A stretch of DNA of 64,000 bases, from the NCBI RefSeq assembly GCF_003058225.1, contig NZ_QBUG01000010.1:186001-250000 (forward strand), read 5' to 3'. This document shows, one piece after another, positions 22,352 to 31,363 of this stretch; the stretch's first letter is position 1; every line of letters begins with the position of its first letter. Source of the DNA: Promicromonospora sp. AC04 (GTDB lineage: Bacteria > Actinomycetota > Actinomycetes > Actinomycetales > Cellulomonadaceae). Position numbers and translations under genes: made by a program. The notes below the pieces were generated by a model. The model was given only the letters and a program-made list of their open reading frames with translations. It did not search any database and was not told where the DNA came from.

Positions 22352-24090
22352 GCCATGAGAACTGGACCGACGACAACGACTTCCTGAGCGGCGCGCTCCA
22401 CGGCGCCGCCGACGAGATGCCCGGTGGGGAGGTGGACGACCTGCACATCTCATTCGGAGTGATCCGTGATCGTGTGCGGCGCCGTCGCGCCGCCAAGATC
22501 GGCAGCCTCGCGGGCGGCAGCCTCGTGGTGGCGGGTGTGCTCGCCTTCGGCGTCGTGCAGACGCCGCTGTGGGACAGCGCCGATCCGGTCGTCCCGGGAG
22601 CGCAGTCGCCTGACGCGTACGCGAGCCCGGACGACGCCCCGAGCCGGGGGCTGGACCCGACGGCGGAACCGACCACTGCGCCCGCCACGGGCGTCATCCA
22701 GGACGGGTACCAGCCCTCCTGGCTCGAGTGGAGCGACCTGACGTGCGGCATGCCGGTGGACGACCTGCAGTCCACGGCGCCGGGTTGGTCGGTTGCCGCG
22801 GCCGGTGACATCTACGCCCGGACGTCGGACTTCGACGGTGAGCCCTCGACGTCGTGGGGCATGGCGGCGACGGTAGCGGAGGGGGAGGGCACGCTCGACG
22901 TCGCCCCCGTTCTGGTGTGGAGCCAGGGTGGCGTGGTCGTGGACCTGGGGTCGAACGTCCTCGAGGCGCCGGGCCCGCAGAGCGAGCCGCTGCTCGGTGC
23001 AGGCCAGGGAGCGATCGCGGCCACGGGCAACGGGTTGACGACCTGCGCGCCGAGCGAGACCGGCACGACCGACCTCTTCGAGACGCAGCTCCCCGAGGGC
23101 GACTACGAGGTGCGGGTGGTTGCCTACCCGCAGATCGCCTCGGGCCAATGGGCGACGGCGGTGAGCGAGCCGGTCTCGGTCCGCATCGACGCCGACGGTG
23201 CGCACACCGCGACGGGGACGCGCGGCGGCGCCGCGACTGTCGAACCGTCGGCCCCAAGCCCCGGCGAGCAGTCGCGGTTCGTGCTCGACCGGACCACGGA
23301 ATGGGTCACGGCGGAGCTGACCCAACGCGGCTACTCGACGGACGGCGTCGTGTCGGTCACTGCCCAGTGCGAGAGCCCGAACCCGGCGGACAGCGTGTCG
23401 TTCGACGTGGTGCTGCCCTCCACCGGCGACGTGCTCGGCTCCGGCGAGATCGCCTGCGGCGGCGCTCGGTCCGTGACTCCCCTCGGGGTCCTCGCGGGCG
23501 GCGGGGAGGTGCTGGACATCCGTCTGGGTACCGTGCCTGACGGCGTCGCGCGGCTCTGGGCGGTCCTCGGCCCGGCCGTATCGGCCGATGGCGAGGACAC
23601 GACGAGCGACTGCTCGGCGAGCACCTTCGACCCCGACCTGGTCTACGACCCGGAGAGCTCGCCGACCGCGGCCGCCGGTACGACCGCCCAGCTCATCGTG
23701 GCGGCGGCCGTGTCCTGCGACTCCGATTCGATGATCCAGCTGGCGACCGAGCACGGCACGGAGCTCATGTTCAGTACCGAGACCCCGGAGCAGGTCTTCG
23801 GCCTGCCCGAGACCGACGCATTGCCGTACGAGACGCTGGTCCGCCTGCTGACCGGCACCAGCGGCGTCGTGAACGGCGGGGACGCCGGGAACGAGACGAT
23901 CACGTGGCCGCGGGTCTCTACCGAGGAGTTCCGCGACTCGGACGAGGCCTGGGCGGAGGTCGTCGAGTCCGGCCTGCTCACCCAGGCTGAGGCCGACGCC
24001 CAGCGCGCGGACGAGACCTTCGGCTACACAGGAATGGTGATCGGCATCGCCGAGGACGGAACCTGGCGGTACTACTCCCCCACCGACTGA
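22348..24090 (+). CDS. Single-pass membrane protein partner of ECF sigma, split pair 1
   Basis: A 580-residue protein with a short cytoplasmic tail (residues 1-50, ending RVRRRRAAK), a transmembrane helix at about 51-71, and a large exported part. The tail-helix segment resembles the linker-helix of the fused sigma proteins, as if one gene had been cut there. The outer part has DGYQPSWLEWSDLTCGM (about 113), a beta region and a C-terminal domain (QVFGLPETDALPYETLVRLLTG ... DSDEAWAEVVESGLLTQAEA ... GTWRYYSPTD). It probably controls the sigma upstream, as anti-sigma or sensor, but has no zinc-anti-sigma HxxxCxxC motif. Its function is inferred from overlap and paralogy. Confidence 0.8.
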   Translation: MSHENWTDDNDFLSGALHGAADEMPGGEVDDLHISFGVIRDRVRRRRAAKIGSLAGGSLVVAGVLAFGVVQTPLWDSADPVVPGAQSPDAYASPDDAPSRGLDPTAEPTTAPATGVIQDGYQPSWLEWSDLTCGMPVDDLQSTAPGWSVAAAGDIYARTSDFDGEPSTSWGMAATVAEGEGTLDVAPVLVWSQGGVVVDLGSNVLEAPGPQSEPLLGAGQGAIAATGNGLTTCAPSETGTTDLFETQLPEGDYEVRVVAYPQIASGQWATAVSEPVSVRIDADGAHTATGTRGGAATVEPSAPSPGEQSRFVLDRTTEWVTAELTQRGYSTDGVVSVTAQCESPNPADSVSFDVVLPSTGDVLGSGEIACGGARSVTPLGVLAGGGEVLDIRLGTVPDGVARLWAVLGPAVSADGEDTTSDCSASTFDPDLVYDPESSPTAAAGTTAQLIVAAAVSCDSDSMIQLATEHGTELMFSTETPEQVFGLPETDALPYETLVRLLTGTSGVVNGGDAGNETITWPRVSTEEFRDSDEAWAEVVESGLLTQAEADAQRADETFGYTGMVIGIAEDGTWRYYSPTD

Positions 24091-24121
24091 TCCGAGGAGG
24101 CCGGCCCACGCCCCAACGGTT

Positions 24122-24161
24122 CCTGTGCCCCGCTCGTAAGACAGTTTGAGCGGGGCACAGG
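24122..24161 (+). terminator. 14-bp perfect hairpin after split pair 1
   Basis: CCTGTGCCCCGCTC, a 12-nt loop and GAGCGGGGCACAGG. There is no T run, so it is a candidate actinobacterial terminator without a U-tract. It separates split pairs 1 and 2. Confidence 0.65.
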
Positions 24162-24218
24162 GCCCGCCGGCGAGGAGACGGACAAGGTGGCTGGAGAACA
24201 GCTGGACAGGGGTGCGTG

Positions 24219-24770
24219 GTGAGCACCCGCTGGGACGACGAGCTCACGGAGCTCGTGACACGCAGGGGGCGTGCCCTCGTGGGGTACGGGTACGCGCTGA
24301 CGGGTGACGTGCGCCGGGCGGAGGACCTGGTGCAGGACGCCCTGGTCCGCGTCTTCCGGCGGTTCCGCCGCCCCGAGGCCGCGGGCACGGAGGGCCACAC
24401 CGAGTTCCCCCTGAACGACGGCGGGAGCCACGCGGGCATCGAGGCGTACGTGCGCCGGACGATGCTCAACCTCTACCTCGATGAGACGCGCCGGTTCGCG
24501 CTCTGGCGCAAGGCGGAGCCCAAGGTGGCGGTGGAGGACCGGGTGAAGGCCCCGGCGTCGGACATCACCGCCCGCGCCGACGTGACGGCCGCGCTGCGCG
24601 GCCTGAGCCCGCGCCAGCGTGCGTGCGTGGTGCTCCGCTTCTACGACGATCTGACCGTGCCCCAGATCGCCGACACGCTCGGCATCGCGCAGGGCACCAT
24701 CAAGCGACACCTGGCCGACGGGATCCACGCCCTGCGTGGGGTGCTGGTGCCGGAAGGAGGCCTCCTATGA
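24219..24770 (+). CDS. SigE-family ECF sigma factor, split pair 2
   Basis: A 183-residue sigma factor with sigma2 (ALVGYGYALTGDVRRAEDLV) and sigma4 (LSPRQRACVVLRFYDDLTV, then IAQGTIKRHLADG). Two adjacent GTG codons could start it; the one at 24219 has better spacing (6 nt) from AGGGG. The stop overlaps the partner start as ATGA. The hairpin upstream suggests its own promoter in the 128-nt gap. Confidence 0.88.
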   Translation: MSTRWDDELTELVTRRGRALVGYGYALTGDVRRAEDLVQDALVRVFRRFRRPEAAGTEGHTEFPLNDGGSHAGIEAYVRRTMLNLYLDETRRFALWRKAEPKVAVEDRVKAPASDITARADVTAALRGLSPRQRACVVLRFYDDLTVPQIADTLGIAQGTIKRHLADGIHALRGVLVPEGGLL

Positions 24771-25792
24771 ACGGGCACGACGACCTCGGGTTCGACGCCG
24801 ATCTCGGCCCCGGCCGCGACGTCCTGAAGCAGACCATCGACGCGCTGGTCGACGGCGCAACGCCCGCCGGCGTGCCCAGCACACCGGAGCAGAACCTCGG
24901 GCTCCTGCGGCGCAGGGTGCGCACCTGGCGCCTCGCCAAGGCCGGGGCGGTCGGGCTGAGCACGGCGGTGGTGATCAGCGCGCTCGCCTTCAGCGCGGCG
25001 CAGGCCAGCACGTGGAGCCGGTCCGAGCCGCTGCCCGGCCGGCCCACGGTGCAGAGCACCGAGACGGGGCCGGTGCCGTCGGAGGTCCCGACGTCGCGCG
25101 TCTCGCCGAGCCCGACGGTGTCCGCGAGCCCGACGCCGTCCGCGACGCCGTCGAGCACCCCGGAGGCGACGCCGTCGGGGGCCGCGTCCGTCGAACCGAC
25201 CCCGGAGGTGAGCGCGTCGTCCGTCGCGACGAACACGGACCTGATCACCGCGCCGTTCGACGACGGGTACCAGCCATGGGGGGACAGCTTCCCGTTGTGG
25301 TGCGGCATGTCGGACGAGGACCTCGTGTCGACGAGCCCGTCGGTGTCGATCGAGATCACCGGCGACCTGAGCTACCAGCGCGGTGAGGGCGGATCGATCC
25401 CGGTCCGGCTCACCGGGGAGATGCCGGGGTTCGTCCAGGGCGCGGGGAGCGGCGTCTACACGGAGAACATCGGGGACACCGCGCTGCTGATCTGGTCGCA
25501 GGGCGGTCGGGTGGTCGAGATGGGGAGGTCGTGGGCGGAGGCCAACTACGACATCCCGCCCGCGCTCAACGAGACGGGGGAGTGGAACGGCGAGGCCAGG
25601 ACGGGCTCGGAGAACTCCTGCATCGAGGCGGACAAGGTCGATGTCGACGAGGGACTCGGCTACGACAACGTCCGCTCGGCAGGGACGTACCAGGTCCGGG
25701 CCGTGCAGGCGCACAACATCGGTGACCCCGGGTCCGGTGACACCGAGGAGTACCTGCTCTTCAGCGACCCCGTCACGGTCACCATCCCCTGA
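24767..25792 (+). CDS. Single-pass membrane protein partner of ECF sigma, split pair 2
   Basis: A 341-residue protein, the shortest of the partners. It has a cytoplasmic tail with VLKQTIDALVDGATPAGVP (a motif recurring in pair 3 as LLKQTFSAMASG), a transmembrane helix at about 57-78, a Ser/Pro/Thr stalk at about 90-150, and one Cys domain (DGYQPWGDSFPLWCGM ... LLIWSQGGRVVEMGRSW ... PVTVTIP). It lacks the C-terminal LPE domain of pairs 1 and 3. The stalk suggests the domain is held away from the membrane in the wall. It ends 5 nt before a 44-bp palindromic element shared with the convergent gene. Confidence 0.8.
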   Translation: MNGHDDLGFDADLGPGRDVLKQTIDALVDGATPAGVPSTPEQNLGLLRRRVRTWRLAKAGAVGLSTAVVISALAFSAAQASTWSRSEPLPGRPTVQSTETGPVPSEVPTSRVSPSPTVSASPTPSATPSSTPEATPSGAASVEPTPEVSASSVATNTDLITAPFDDGYQPWGDSFPLWCGMSDEDLVSTSPSVSIEITGDLSYQRGEGGSIPVRLTGEMPGFVQGAGSGVYTENIGDTALLIWSQGGRVVEMGRSWAEANYDIPPALNETGEWNGEARTGSENSCIEADKVDVDEGLGYDNVRSAGTYQVRAVQAHNIGDPGSGDTEEYLLFSDPVTVTIP

Positions 25793-25797
25793 CCCGC

Positions 25798-25841
25798 GGG
25801 TCGGGCGTCCAGGTCACTGGGGTGACCTGGACGCCCGACCC
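25798..25841. repeat. 44-bp palindromic element, intergenic copy (perfect), between convergent genes
   Basis: GGGTCGGGC-N5-GGTCAC-TGGG-GTGACC-N5-GCCCGACCC, with all 20 arm positions paired. It has the geometry of the nasA/nirD/cobA inserts. Read on the minus strand in the matching phase it gives G-V-Q-V-T-P-V-T-W-T-P-D, close to the coded V-S-D-P-Q-V-T-P-V-T-S-A-S-D. In place it probably acts as a bidirectional terminator. Confidence 0.85.
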
Positions 25842-25842
25842 G

Positions 25843-27393
25843 TCAGGGAAGTTCTGGCCGGTAGCTCGCGAGGGTCGTGTCGTTACGGCGTCGTGCCCAG
25901 CGTTCGAGACACTCCCGTCCCCAGCGGGAGCGCCCGAGCAGGTGGTAACGCCACACGTTGAGCGGCAGCACATATGCGTGCGCCCACGGCGGGCGCAGCG
26001 GCAGGCCGAGCTCGCGCATGCTGCGCACCCCGAGGAACACAGTGAGCATCGACAGCAGCCGCTCGCGCTCGAACCGCGCCCGCCACGGCTGCCACCAGGC
26101 CGGCCCGGGGTACACCCGCTCGGCCTGCGCGGCGATCACCGCCTGGGCAAGGCGCGGCCCCGCGTCGGAGATCCCGGCCTGCGCGCGCAGCACGTGGTAG
26201 TTGATGCGGTGCCGCGCCCACTCGTCGTCGACGAGGAAGTCGGGATGCACGCCCATCAGGTGCCCCACCCACTTCCACAGGTGCACCACGGCCCGGCTGT
26301 CCGACGGCGGGATGCGCACCCCGAGCGACCGGCACCCGACGATCAGGGCGCCGTCGAACAGCCCGAGCGTCGCCGCCTGGTCGGCCTGGTTGATCGGCAG
26401 ACCCCACCGGCCGGTATCCCACGAGCCGGCGTCCCGCCGGCCGGAGCGCGACGAGTTGGCGCGCGATGCGCCGGTGCCGGATGGGCTGGTGCTGGATGAG
26501 TTGGCGCGCGATGCGCTGGTGCCGGATGGGCTGGTGCTGGATGAGGTAGCGCCCAATGACCTGGCGCGCGACGAGCTCGTGAACGACGCGCTGACCAGCG
26601 CGTGCATCGCCCGGACGTGCACGGTGGTGCGCCACGCCGGGCCGTACGGTCGCAGGGCTCCGGGCTCGTACAGCCCGACCGTCCACTCCTGCGTCTCCAC
26701 GAGCCGCCGCAGCGTCCCGCCCGTCAGCGCGCCGGTCGCTGCGAGCAGGTCCGCCGGCCCGCCGAACCGGTACCCGCCCACGAGCGACAGCTGCAGCAAC
26801 ACGTCGCCCGCGTTCTGCCCGAGCCGGCGCTGCACGGCGGCACCCGCCTCGACAAGATCCCAGTCCACCCAGCTGGGCACGGCGGTGACCTCGTCGAGGA
26901 ACCGGCGCAACGGCTCTGGGGTGCCCGCGCCGAAATCGGTCCTTTGCTGGCCTCCCCCGTCGAGATCGGTCCTTTGCTGACTTCTCGTGCCGAGATCGGT
27001 CTCTTGCACCGAGATCGGTCCATTAATTGACCGATCTCGGTGCAACGGACCGACCTCGCGGTCATCCCCGTGCAACCGACCGATCTCGTGATCAGCGGAC
27101 CCTTGCGGAGGAGCGGTCAGCGCTTCACGGAGTTGCGCATGCGTCACTCGTCCCGGGTCCCCGGCCGGGAGTCGCATCGCGGTGGCGAGCGCCGCCCCGG
27201 CGTCGTCCTCCTCGAAGAAGGCGCGGCCGATCCGGTCCAGGAGCGCCTCGTCAACCCCGCGCACGCGTCCGAGCAGACGCAGCGGCCGGCCGATCCGCGC
27301 TCCGCGTGCCTCGGCGGCGCGAAACCGTGCCGGATACGGCGACCGGGCGGATCGCCCGACGTCGTCCACAGGGTTGTCCACCGTCTCGACCAT
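25843..27393 (-). CDS. DUF2236 / MpaB-like oxygenase-family protein with repeat inserts
   Basis: A 516-residue protein. The DUF2236 (latex-clearing-protein/MpaB) core is seen in FFEEDDAGAALATAMRLPAG near the N-terminus, VRAMHALVSASF, WGLPINQADQAATLGLFDG and HLWKWVGHLMGVHPDFLVDD. Proteins of this family often bind b-type heme and act as oxygenases; the substrate here is unknown. Two stretches interrupt the core: about residues 101-155, encoded by GATCGGTC-type repeats (QETDLGTRSQQRTDL), and about 283-313, a 15-residue Ser/Thr-rich tandem repeat between MHA and WGLPIN. The ATG at 27393 is preferred over in-frame codons further upstream that run into a 7-bp repeat. It interrupts the sigma array on the opposite strand. 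Confidence 0.75.
   Translation of the reverse strand: MVETVDNPVDDVGRSARSPYPARFRAAEARGARIGRPLRLLGRVRGVDEALLDRIGRAFFEEDDAGAALATAMRLPAGDPGRVTHAQLREALTAPPQGSADHEIGRLHGDDREVGPLHRDRSINGPISVQETDLGTRSQQRTDLDGGGQQRTDFGAGTPEPLRRFLDEVTAVPSWVDWDLVEAGAAVQRRLGQNAGDVLLQLSLVGGYRFGGPADLLAATGALTGGTLRRLVETQEWTVGLYEPGALRPYGPAWRTTVHVRAMHALVSASFTSSSRARSLGATSSSTSPSGTSASRANSSSTSPSGTGASRANSSRSGRRDAGSWDTGRWGLPINQADQAATLGLFDGALIVGCRSLGVRIPPSDSRAVVHLWKWVGHLMGVHPDFLVDDEWARHRINYHVLRAQAGISDAGPRLAQAVIAAQAERVYPGPAWWQPWRARFERERLLSMLTVFLGVRSMRELGLPLRPPWAHAYVLPLNVWRYHLLGRSRWGRECLERWARRRNDTTLASYRPELP
26455..26544 (-). repeat. 45-bp tandem repeat inside the DUF2236 gene
   Basis: Two nearly identical 45-nt units start at 26455 and 26500, with a degenerate third copy after 26545. 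Each unit encodes 15 residues of the A-N-S-S-S-T-S-P-S-G-T type on the minus strand. The length is a multiple of three, so the frame is kept. Confidence 0.75.
26928..27090 (-). repeat. Cluster of CGAGATCGGTC direct and inverted repeats inside the DUF2236 gene
   Basis: Four units of (C)CGAGATCGGTC, at about 26930, 26960, 26990 and 27009, are followed by two or three in the opposite orientation (27029, 27049, 27074). The centre is a perfect 17-bp inverted repeat: TTGCACCGAGATCGGTC (27004-27020), an 8-nt AT-rich loop and the reverse complement (27029-27045). The whole block is open in the gene's frame. Confidence 0.75.
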
Positions 27394-27407
27394 GTCCCTA
27401 TCCTTAC

Positions 27408-27454
<47 letters not shown>

Positions 27455-27556
27455 AGGACACAGCCCCGCCCGGACAGAGAACTGATGCGGCCCCTACCCC
27501 AACCTCCTGGCCGGTTGGTTCGTCGATACGTTCAAGTTGGCAGGAAGGAGCCGGCA

Positions 27557-28144
27557 ATGGGCTGGCACGAAGACTTGGAGACGCTTGTCGCGCAGCGCGG
27601 CTCGGTGCTCGTCGGGTACGCCTACACGCTGTGCGGCGACGTCCGGCAGGCCGAGGACCTGGTGCAGGAGGCGCTCGTCAAGTACTGCTCGCGCCTGGTG
27701 CGGCCGGGCGGACGCCGCGATCGGACGACGCCGGGCATGCACACGGTGCCGCTGGACGGCGGCGCGCGGGGCAAGCACGCACCCGTGGAGTTCGCCGAGG
27801 CGTACGTGCGCCGCATGGTGCTGAACCTGTACCTGGACGGATGGCGCCGCAGGAAGCGCTGGGCCGATATCGAGCCCAGGGTCGCGACGGACGACCGGGT
27901 GCGGTTCCCCGACTCGGGCATCACGGCCCGGGCGGACGTGGTGCAGGCGCTCACCCGGCTCTCGCCCCGGCAGCGGGCGTGCGTGGTGCTGCGCTACTTC
28001 GAGGACATGACGATCGAGCAGGTGGCGGAGACGCTCGGGAACGCCCCGGGGACCGTCAAGCGGCACCTGCATGACGCGCTGCACGCCCTGCGGGACGTGC
28101 TGGAACCGGCCGGAGCGGCCGCGGCGGAAGGAGCACTGCGATGA
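27557..28144 (+). CDS. SigE-family ECF sigma factor, split pair 3
   Basis: A 195-residue sigma factor with sigma2 (SVLVGYAYTLCGDVRQAEDLV), a spacer with PGMHTVPLDGGARGK, and sigma4 (LSPRQRACVVLRYFEDMTIEQ, then NAPGTVKRHLHDA). The ATG at 27557 follows AGGAAGGAG. The stop overlaps the membrane partner as ATGA. It is separated from pair 2 by the inserted minus-strand DUF2236 gene, suggesting that gene arrived within an existing array. Confidence 0.9.
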   Translation: MGWHEDLETLVAQRGSVLVGYAYTLCGDVRQAEDLVQEALVKYCSRLVRPGGRRDRTTPGMHTVPLDGGARGKHAPVEFAEAYVRRMVLNLYLDGWRRRKRWADIEPRVATDDRVRFPDSGITARADVVQALTRLSPRQRACVVLRYFEDMTIEQVAETLGNAPGTVKRHLHDALHALRDVLEPAGAAAAEGALR

Positions 28145-29835
28145 ACCAGCACGACGACGGCCCGGGCCAGGACCACGGCTGGGTGGACCCGGCCGAGAGC
28201 GGCCTGTTGAAGCAGACCTTCAGCGCGATGGCATCCGGGGTGGACCCGGCATCGCCCACGGGGCCAGCCGCGGCCATGCCGATCATGAACAGGCGCGTGC
28301 GGCGGCGTCGGACGGCGAAGCTGGGCGGGCTCGGCGGCGGGGCGCTCGCCCTGGCGGGTGCGCTGGTGCTCGGGGCGGGGCAGCTTGCGCCGCCGGACCA
28401 GGCAGAGCTGTTGCCGGGGACGTCCGCGCCGACGCCGGAGTTCAAGCTCCAGGACGGCTACCAGCCGCCCTGGCTCGACTGGAGCGACCTGACCTGCGGC
28501 ATGCCGGTGGCCGACCTGAAGTCCACGGCGCCGGGCTGGTCGGTGGCCTCGGCAGGTGACATCTACGCAAGGACGGCGGCCCTCGAGGGCGACCCCACGA
28601 TGTCGTGGGGCATGGCGTCGAGGCTCATGGGCGGGCCAGGCACGCTCGACGCTTCTCTGGCACTGGTGTGGAGCCGGGACGGCGTAGTTGTGGACCTCGG
28701 TCCCGACGTGTTCGGTGGCTCGGACGAGCGCCAGCCACTGCTCCGGACCGACCCGGACGGCACGGTCGAGGCCCAGGGTGGTGCGGCGACCTCGTGCGCA
28801 CCGACGGAGACCGGGACCGATCCGGTCTTCGAGACGCCACTGCCCGAGGGTGACTACGAGGTACGGGTGGTCGGCTTTCCGCAGGTTGCCTCAGGCCAGC
28901 GGACCGCGGCCGTGAGCCAGCCGGTGACGGTTCACATCGACACCGACGGTGCCCACAGCCCGGGGACGCGTGGCGGTGAGTCGACCATCGAGTTCCCGGA
29001 GCCGGCCGAAGGCGAGGTCTCGCGGTTCGAGCTGGACCGCACCACGGACTGGGTCACGGCCGAGATGACCCAGCGCACCTACCCGTATGACACCGCGATG
29101 AGGGTCATCGGCCAGTGTGAGGGCTCCGACCCGGAGGCAGTGCTCTCGATCGAGCTGGTGCTGCCATCCACCGGCAAGGTGCTCGGGACGAGCCAGATCT
29201 CCTGCGACGGAGACGAGGCCGGGTCGGAAGTCGGGGTCCTGCCATACCCGGAAAGCGGTTGGGAGGCCGTCGACGTCCGGCTGCCGAGCGTGCCCGACGG
29301 TGTAGCGCGGGCCTGGGTGTCTCTCGAGCCGGCGACGCCCGTTGGCGAAGACACCGGGCCCGACTGCTCGGCGACCGACTTCGACCCGCCGTTCGTCCCG
29401 GGGAACTCGCCGAGGGAGGGTGCGGCGGCAACTTCTGGGGCCATCGTGATCGCGGCGATGGACTGCGACTCCGACGCGCTGATCGCTCTGGCGGAGGACT
29501 CGGAGACGGAGCTCATGTCCGGCGCCGAGACCCCGGAGCAGACCTTCGCCCTGCCCGAGTCCGACGCGGAGCACTACCGGACGCTCGCCGCCCTGCTGAC
29601 CGGTACCCGCGGTGGCCAGGTCAGCGGCGAGGAGCCGGGTAGCGAGACGGTCGTCTGGCCCGGGGTCGCCACCCCGGAGTTCGCCGACTCGGACGAGGCG
29701 TGGCAGGAGGTGGTGGACGCGGGCCTGCTCACGGCCGAGGAGGCCGAGGCCCAGCGGACGGATGGCTACCAGGGCATGCGGATCGCCATCTCTGCCACCG
29801 ACGGCACCTGGCAGTACTACTCCGCCGGCGACTGA
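28141..29835 (+). CDS. Single-pass membrane protein partner of ECF sigma, split pair 3
   Basis: A 564-residue paralogue of the protein at 22348. It has a cytoplasmic tail with GLLKQTFSAMASG, RRVRRRRTAK, a transmembrane helix at about 61-80, then DGYQPPWLDWSDLTCGM (about 101), a long beta region with RFELDRTTDWVTAEMTQR, and the C-terminal domain TFALPESDAEHYRTLAALLTG ... DSDEAWQEVVDAGLLT ... GTWQYYSAGD. The same C-terminal domain ends fused copy 1, which shows exchange of modules across the array. A regulatory role for the upstream sigma is inferred. Confidence 0.8.
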   Translation: MNQHDDGPGQDHGWVDPAESGLLKQTFSAMASGVDPASPTGPAAAMPIMNRRVRRRRTAKLGGLGGGALALAGALVLGAGQLAPPDQAELLPGTSAPTPEFKLQDGYQPPWLDWSDLTCGMPVADLKSTAPGWSVASAGDIYARTAALEGDPTMSWGMASRLMGGPGTLDASLALVWSRDGVVVDLGPDVFGGSDERQPLLRTDPDGTVEAQGGAATSCAPTETGTDPVFETPLPEGDYEVRVVGFPQVASGQRTAAVSQPVTVHIDTDGAHSPGTRGGESTIEFPEPAEGEVSRFELDRTTDWVTAEMTQRTYPYDTAMRVIGQCEGSDPEAVLSIELVLPSTGKVLGTSQISCDGDEAGSEVGVLPYPESGWEAVDVRLPSVPDGVARAWVSLEPATPVGEDTGPDCSATDFDPPFVPGNSPREGAAATSGAIVIAAMDCDSDALIALAEDSETELMSGAETPEQTFALPESDAEHYRTLAALLTGTRGGQVSGEEPGSETVVWPGVATPEFADSDEAWQEVVDAGLLTAEEAEAQRTDGYQGMRIAISATDGTWQYYSAGD

Positions 29836-29856
29836 CCCACGACGTGTCCGCGATGC

Positions 29857-29908
29857 AGAGCGCCTGCCCGAGTCTCTCCGTGCACCTGGGAACACGGGCA
29901 GGCGCTCT
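29857..29908 (+). terminator. 14-bp hairpin at the end of the sigma array
   Basis: AGAGCGCCTGCCCG, a 24-nt loop and CGGGCAGGCGCTCT, perfectly paired. It lies between the last array gene and the aminopeptidase. There is no T run. Confidence 0.6.
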
Positions 29909-29943
29909 CAGTCGCGGGTAGGCCGCGGCGACATAATGGGCAG

Positions 29944-31275
29944 GTGACCGTCCAGACATCCCCAGCCCAGACCGCAGCCTCCGCCGTCCCTGAGGAGGCC
30001 CGCCTCCACGCCGAGGACCTGGGCGCGCTCGTCGCGGCGTCGCCGTCGTCCTTCCACGCTGCCGCGGAGGTGGCCCGGCGCGCACAGGCGGCGGGCTTCA
30101 CCCTCCTCGCGGAGGACGCCGCCTGGGGCGTGACCCCGGGCGGGCGCTATGCAGTGGTCCGCGACGGCTCGGTCATCGTCTTCACCGTGCCCGACGCCGC
30201 GGGCCCCACCACCCGCTTCACCATCGTCGGCGCCCACACCGACACCACGGGCTTCAAGCTCAAGCCCAAGCCGACCACGCACGGCGCGGGCGGCTGGTGG
30301 CAGGCCGGCGTTGAGGTGTACGGCGGGCCGCTGCTCAACTCCTGGCTCGACCGTGAGCTGGAGCTGGCCGGCCGGATCGTCACGCACGACGGCACCGAGC
30401 ACCTGGTGCGCACCGGACCGATGCTGCGCATCCCCCAGCTCGCGATCCACCTGGACCGGGGCGTCAACGACAAAGGTCTGGCCCTGGACAAGCAGCGCCA
30501 CACGCAGCCCGTCTGGGGCCTGGGGGACGCGGAGAGCGCGGACATCCTGGCGGCGCTCGCGGCGGACGCCGGCGTCGACCCCGCGGCGATCGGCGGCTAC
30601 GACATAGTGCTGGCCGACACGCAGCCTGCCCGCGCCTTCGGCGCCGGCCAGGCGCTGTTCGCCTCGGCGCGGCTGGACAACCTGCTCTCCACGCACGCGG
30701 GGCTGACGGCGATCCTGGGCCGGAGCGCATCCGGAGCCGGCTCGACCAGCGTCGAGGTGTTCGCCGCCTTCGACCACGAGGAGATCGGCAGCGCGTCCCG
30801 CTCGGGCGCTGCGGGGCCGTTCCTGGAGGAGGTGCTCGTCCGCATCTCGACCGCCCTGGGCGCCACCGCGGAGGAGCGGGCCCGCGCGTTCTCGGCGTCG
30901 CTGCACGTGTCGTCCGACGTCGGGCACGCGGTGCACCCGAACTACGCCGAGCGCCACGACCCGGCCAACCACCCCGTCGCCGGCGGCGGCCCGATCCTCA
31001 AGATCAACGCGAACCAGCGCTACGCCACGGACGCGCACGGCGCGGCGGCCTGGAACGCGGCCTGCCGAGACGCGGGCGTGCCCACCCAGGAGTTCGTCTC
31101 CAACAACGTGATGCCGTGCGGCTCCACGATCGGCCCGATCTCCGCGACGCGTCTGGGCATCCGCACCGTGGACGTCGGAGTGCCAATTTTGTCGATGCAC
31201 TCGGCGCGCGAGCTCACCGCCGTCGTCGACCCGTGGTACCTCTCGCGGGCGATGACGGCCGTTCTCGGTCGCTGA
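29944..31275 (+). CDS. M18 family aminopeptidase
   Basis: This cytoplasmic zinc or cobalt aminopeptidase trims N-terminal residues, usually acidic or neutral. The 443-residue length is normal. Metal-site and catalytic motifs are IVGAHTDTTGFKLKPK (about 78), SARLDNLLS (about 243), AFDHEEIGSASRSGA (about 276) and the final VDVGVPILSMHSARE (about 413). The GTG at 29944 is 36 nt after the array terminator. In E. coli terms it resembles ApeB. No signal peptide is present. Confidence 0.92.
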   Translation: MTVQTSPAQTAASAVPEEARLHAEDLGALVAASPSSFHAAAEVARRAQAAGFTLLAEDAAWGVTPGGRYAVVRDGSVIVFTVPDAAGPTTRFTIVGAHTDTTGFKLKPKPTTHGAGGWWQAGVEVYGGPLLNSWLDRELELAGRIVTHDGTEHLVRTGPMLRIPQLAIHLDRGVNDKGLALDKQRHTQPVWGLGDAESADILAALAADAGVDPAAIGGYDIVLADTQPARAFGAGQALFASARLDNLLSTHAGLTAILGRSASGAGSTSVEVFAAFDHEEIGSASRSGAAGPFLEEVLVRISTALGATAEERARAFSASLHVSSDVGHAVHPNYAERHDPANHPVAGGGPILKINANQRYATDAHGAAAWNAACRDAGVPTQEFVSNNVMPCGSTIGPISATRLGIRTVDVGVPILSMHSARELTAVVDPWYLSRAMTAVLGR

Positions 31276-31363
31276 ATCGTCGAAACCTCCCGGATCGGGG
31301 CGGAACCGGGGTTCTTCGGAGCGACCTGCGGTTTTGCATGTTTTTGTTTGATCCGTCCCGGTC

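Noticed and set aside
26928-27090. Possible CRISPR-like array
   Set aside because: Units change orientation, spacing is irregular, spacers are too short, the block is within a coding frame and no cas gene is present.
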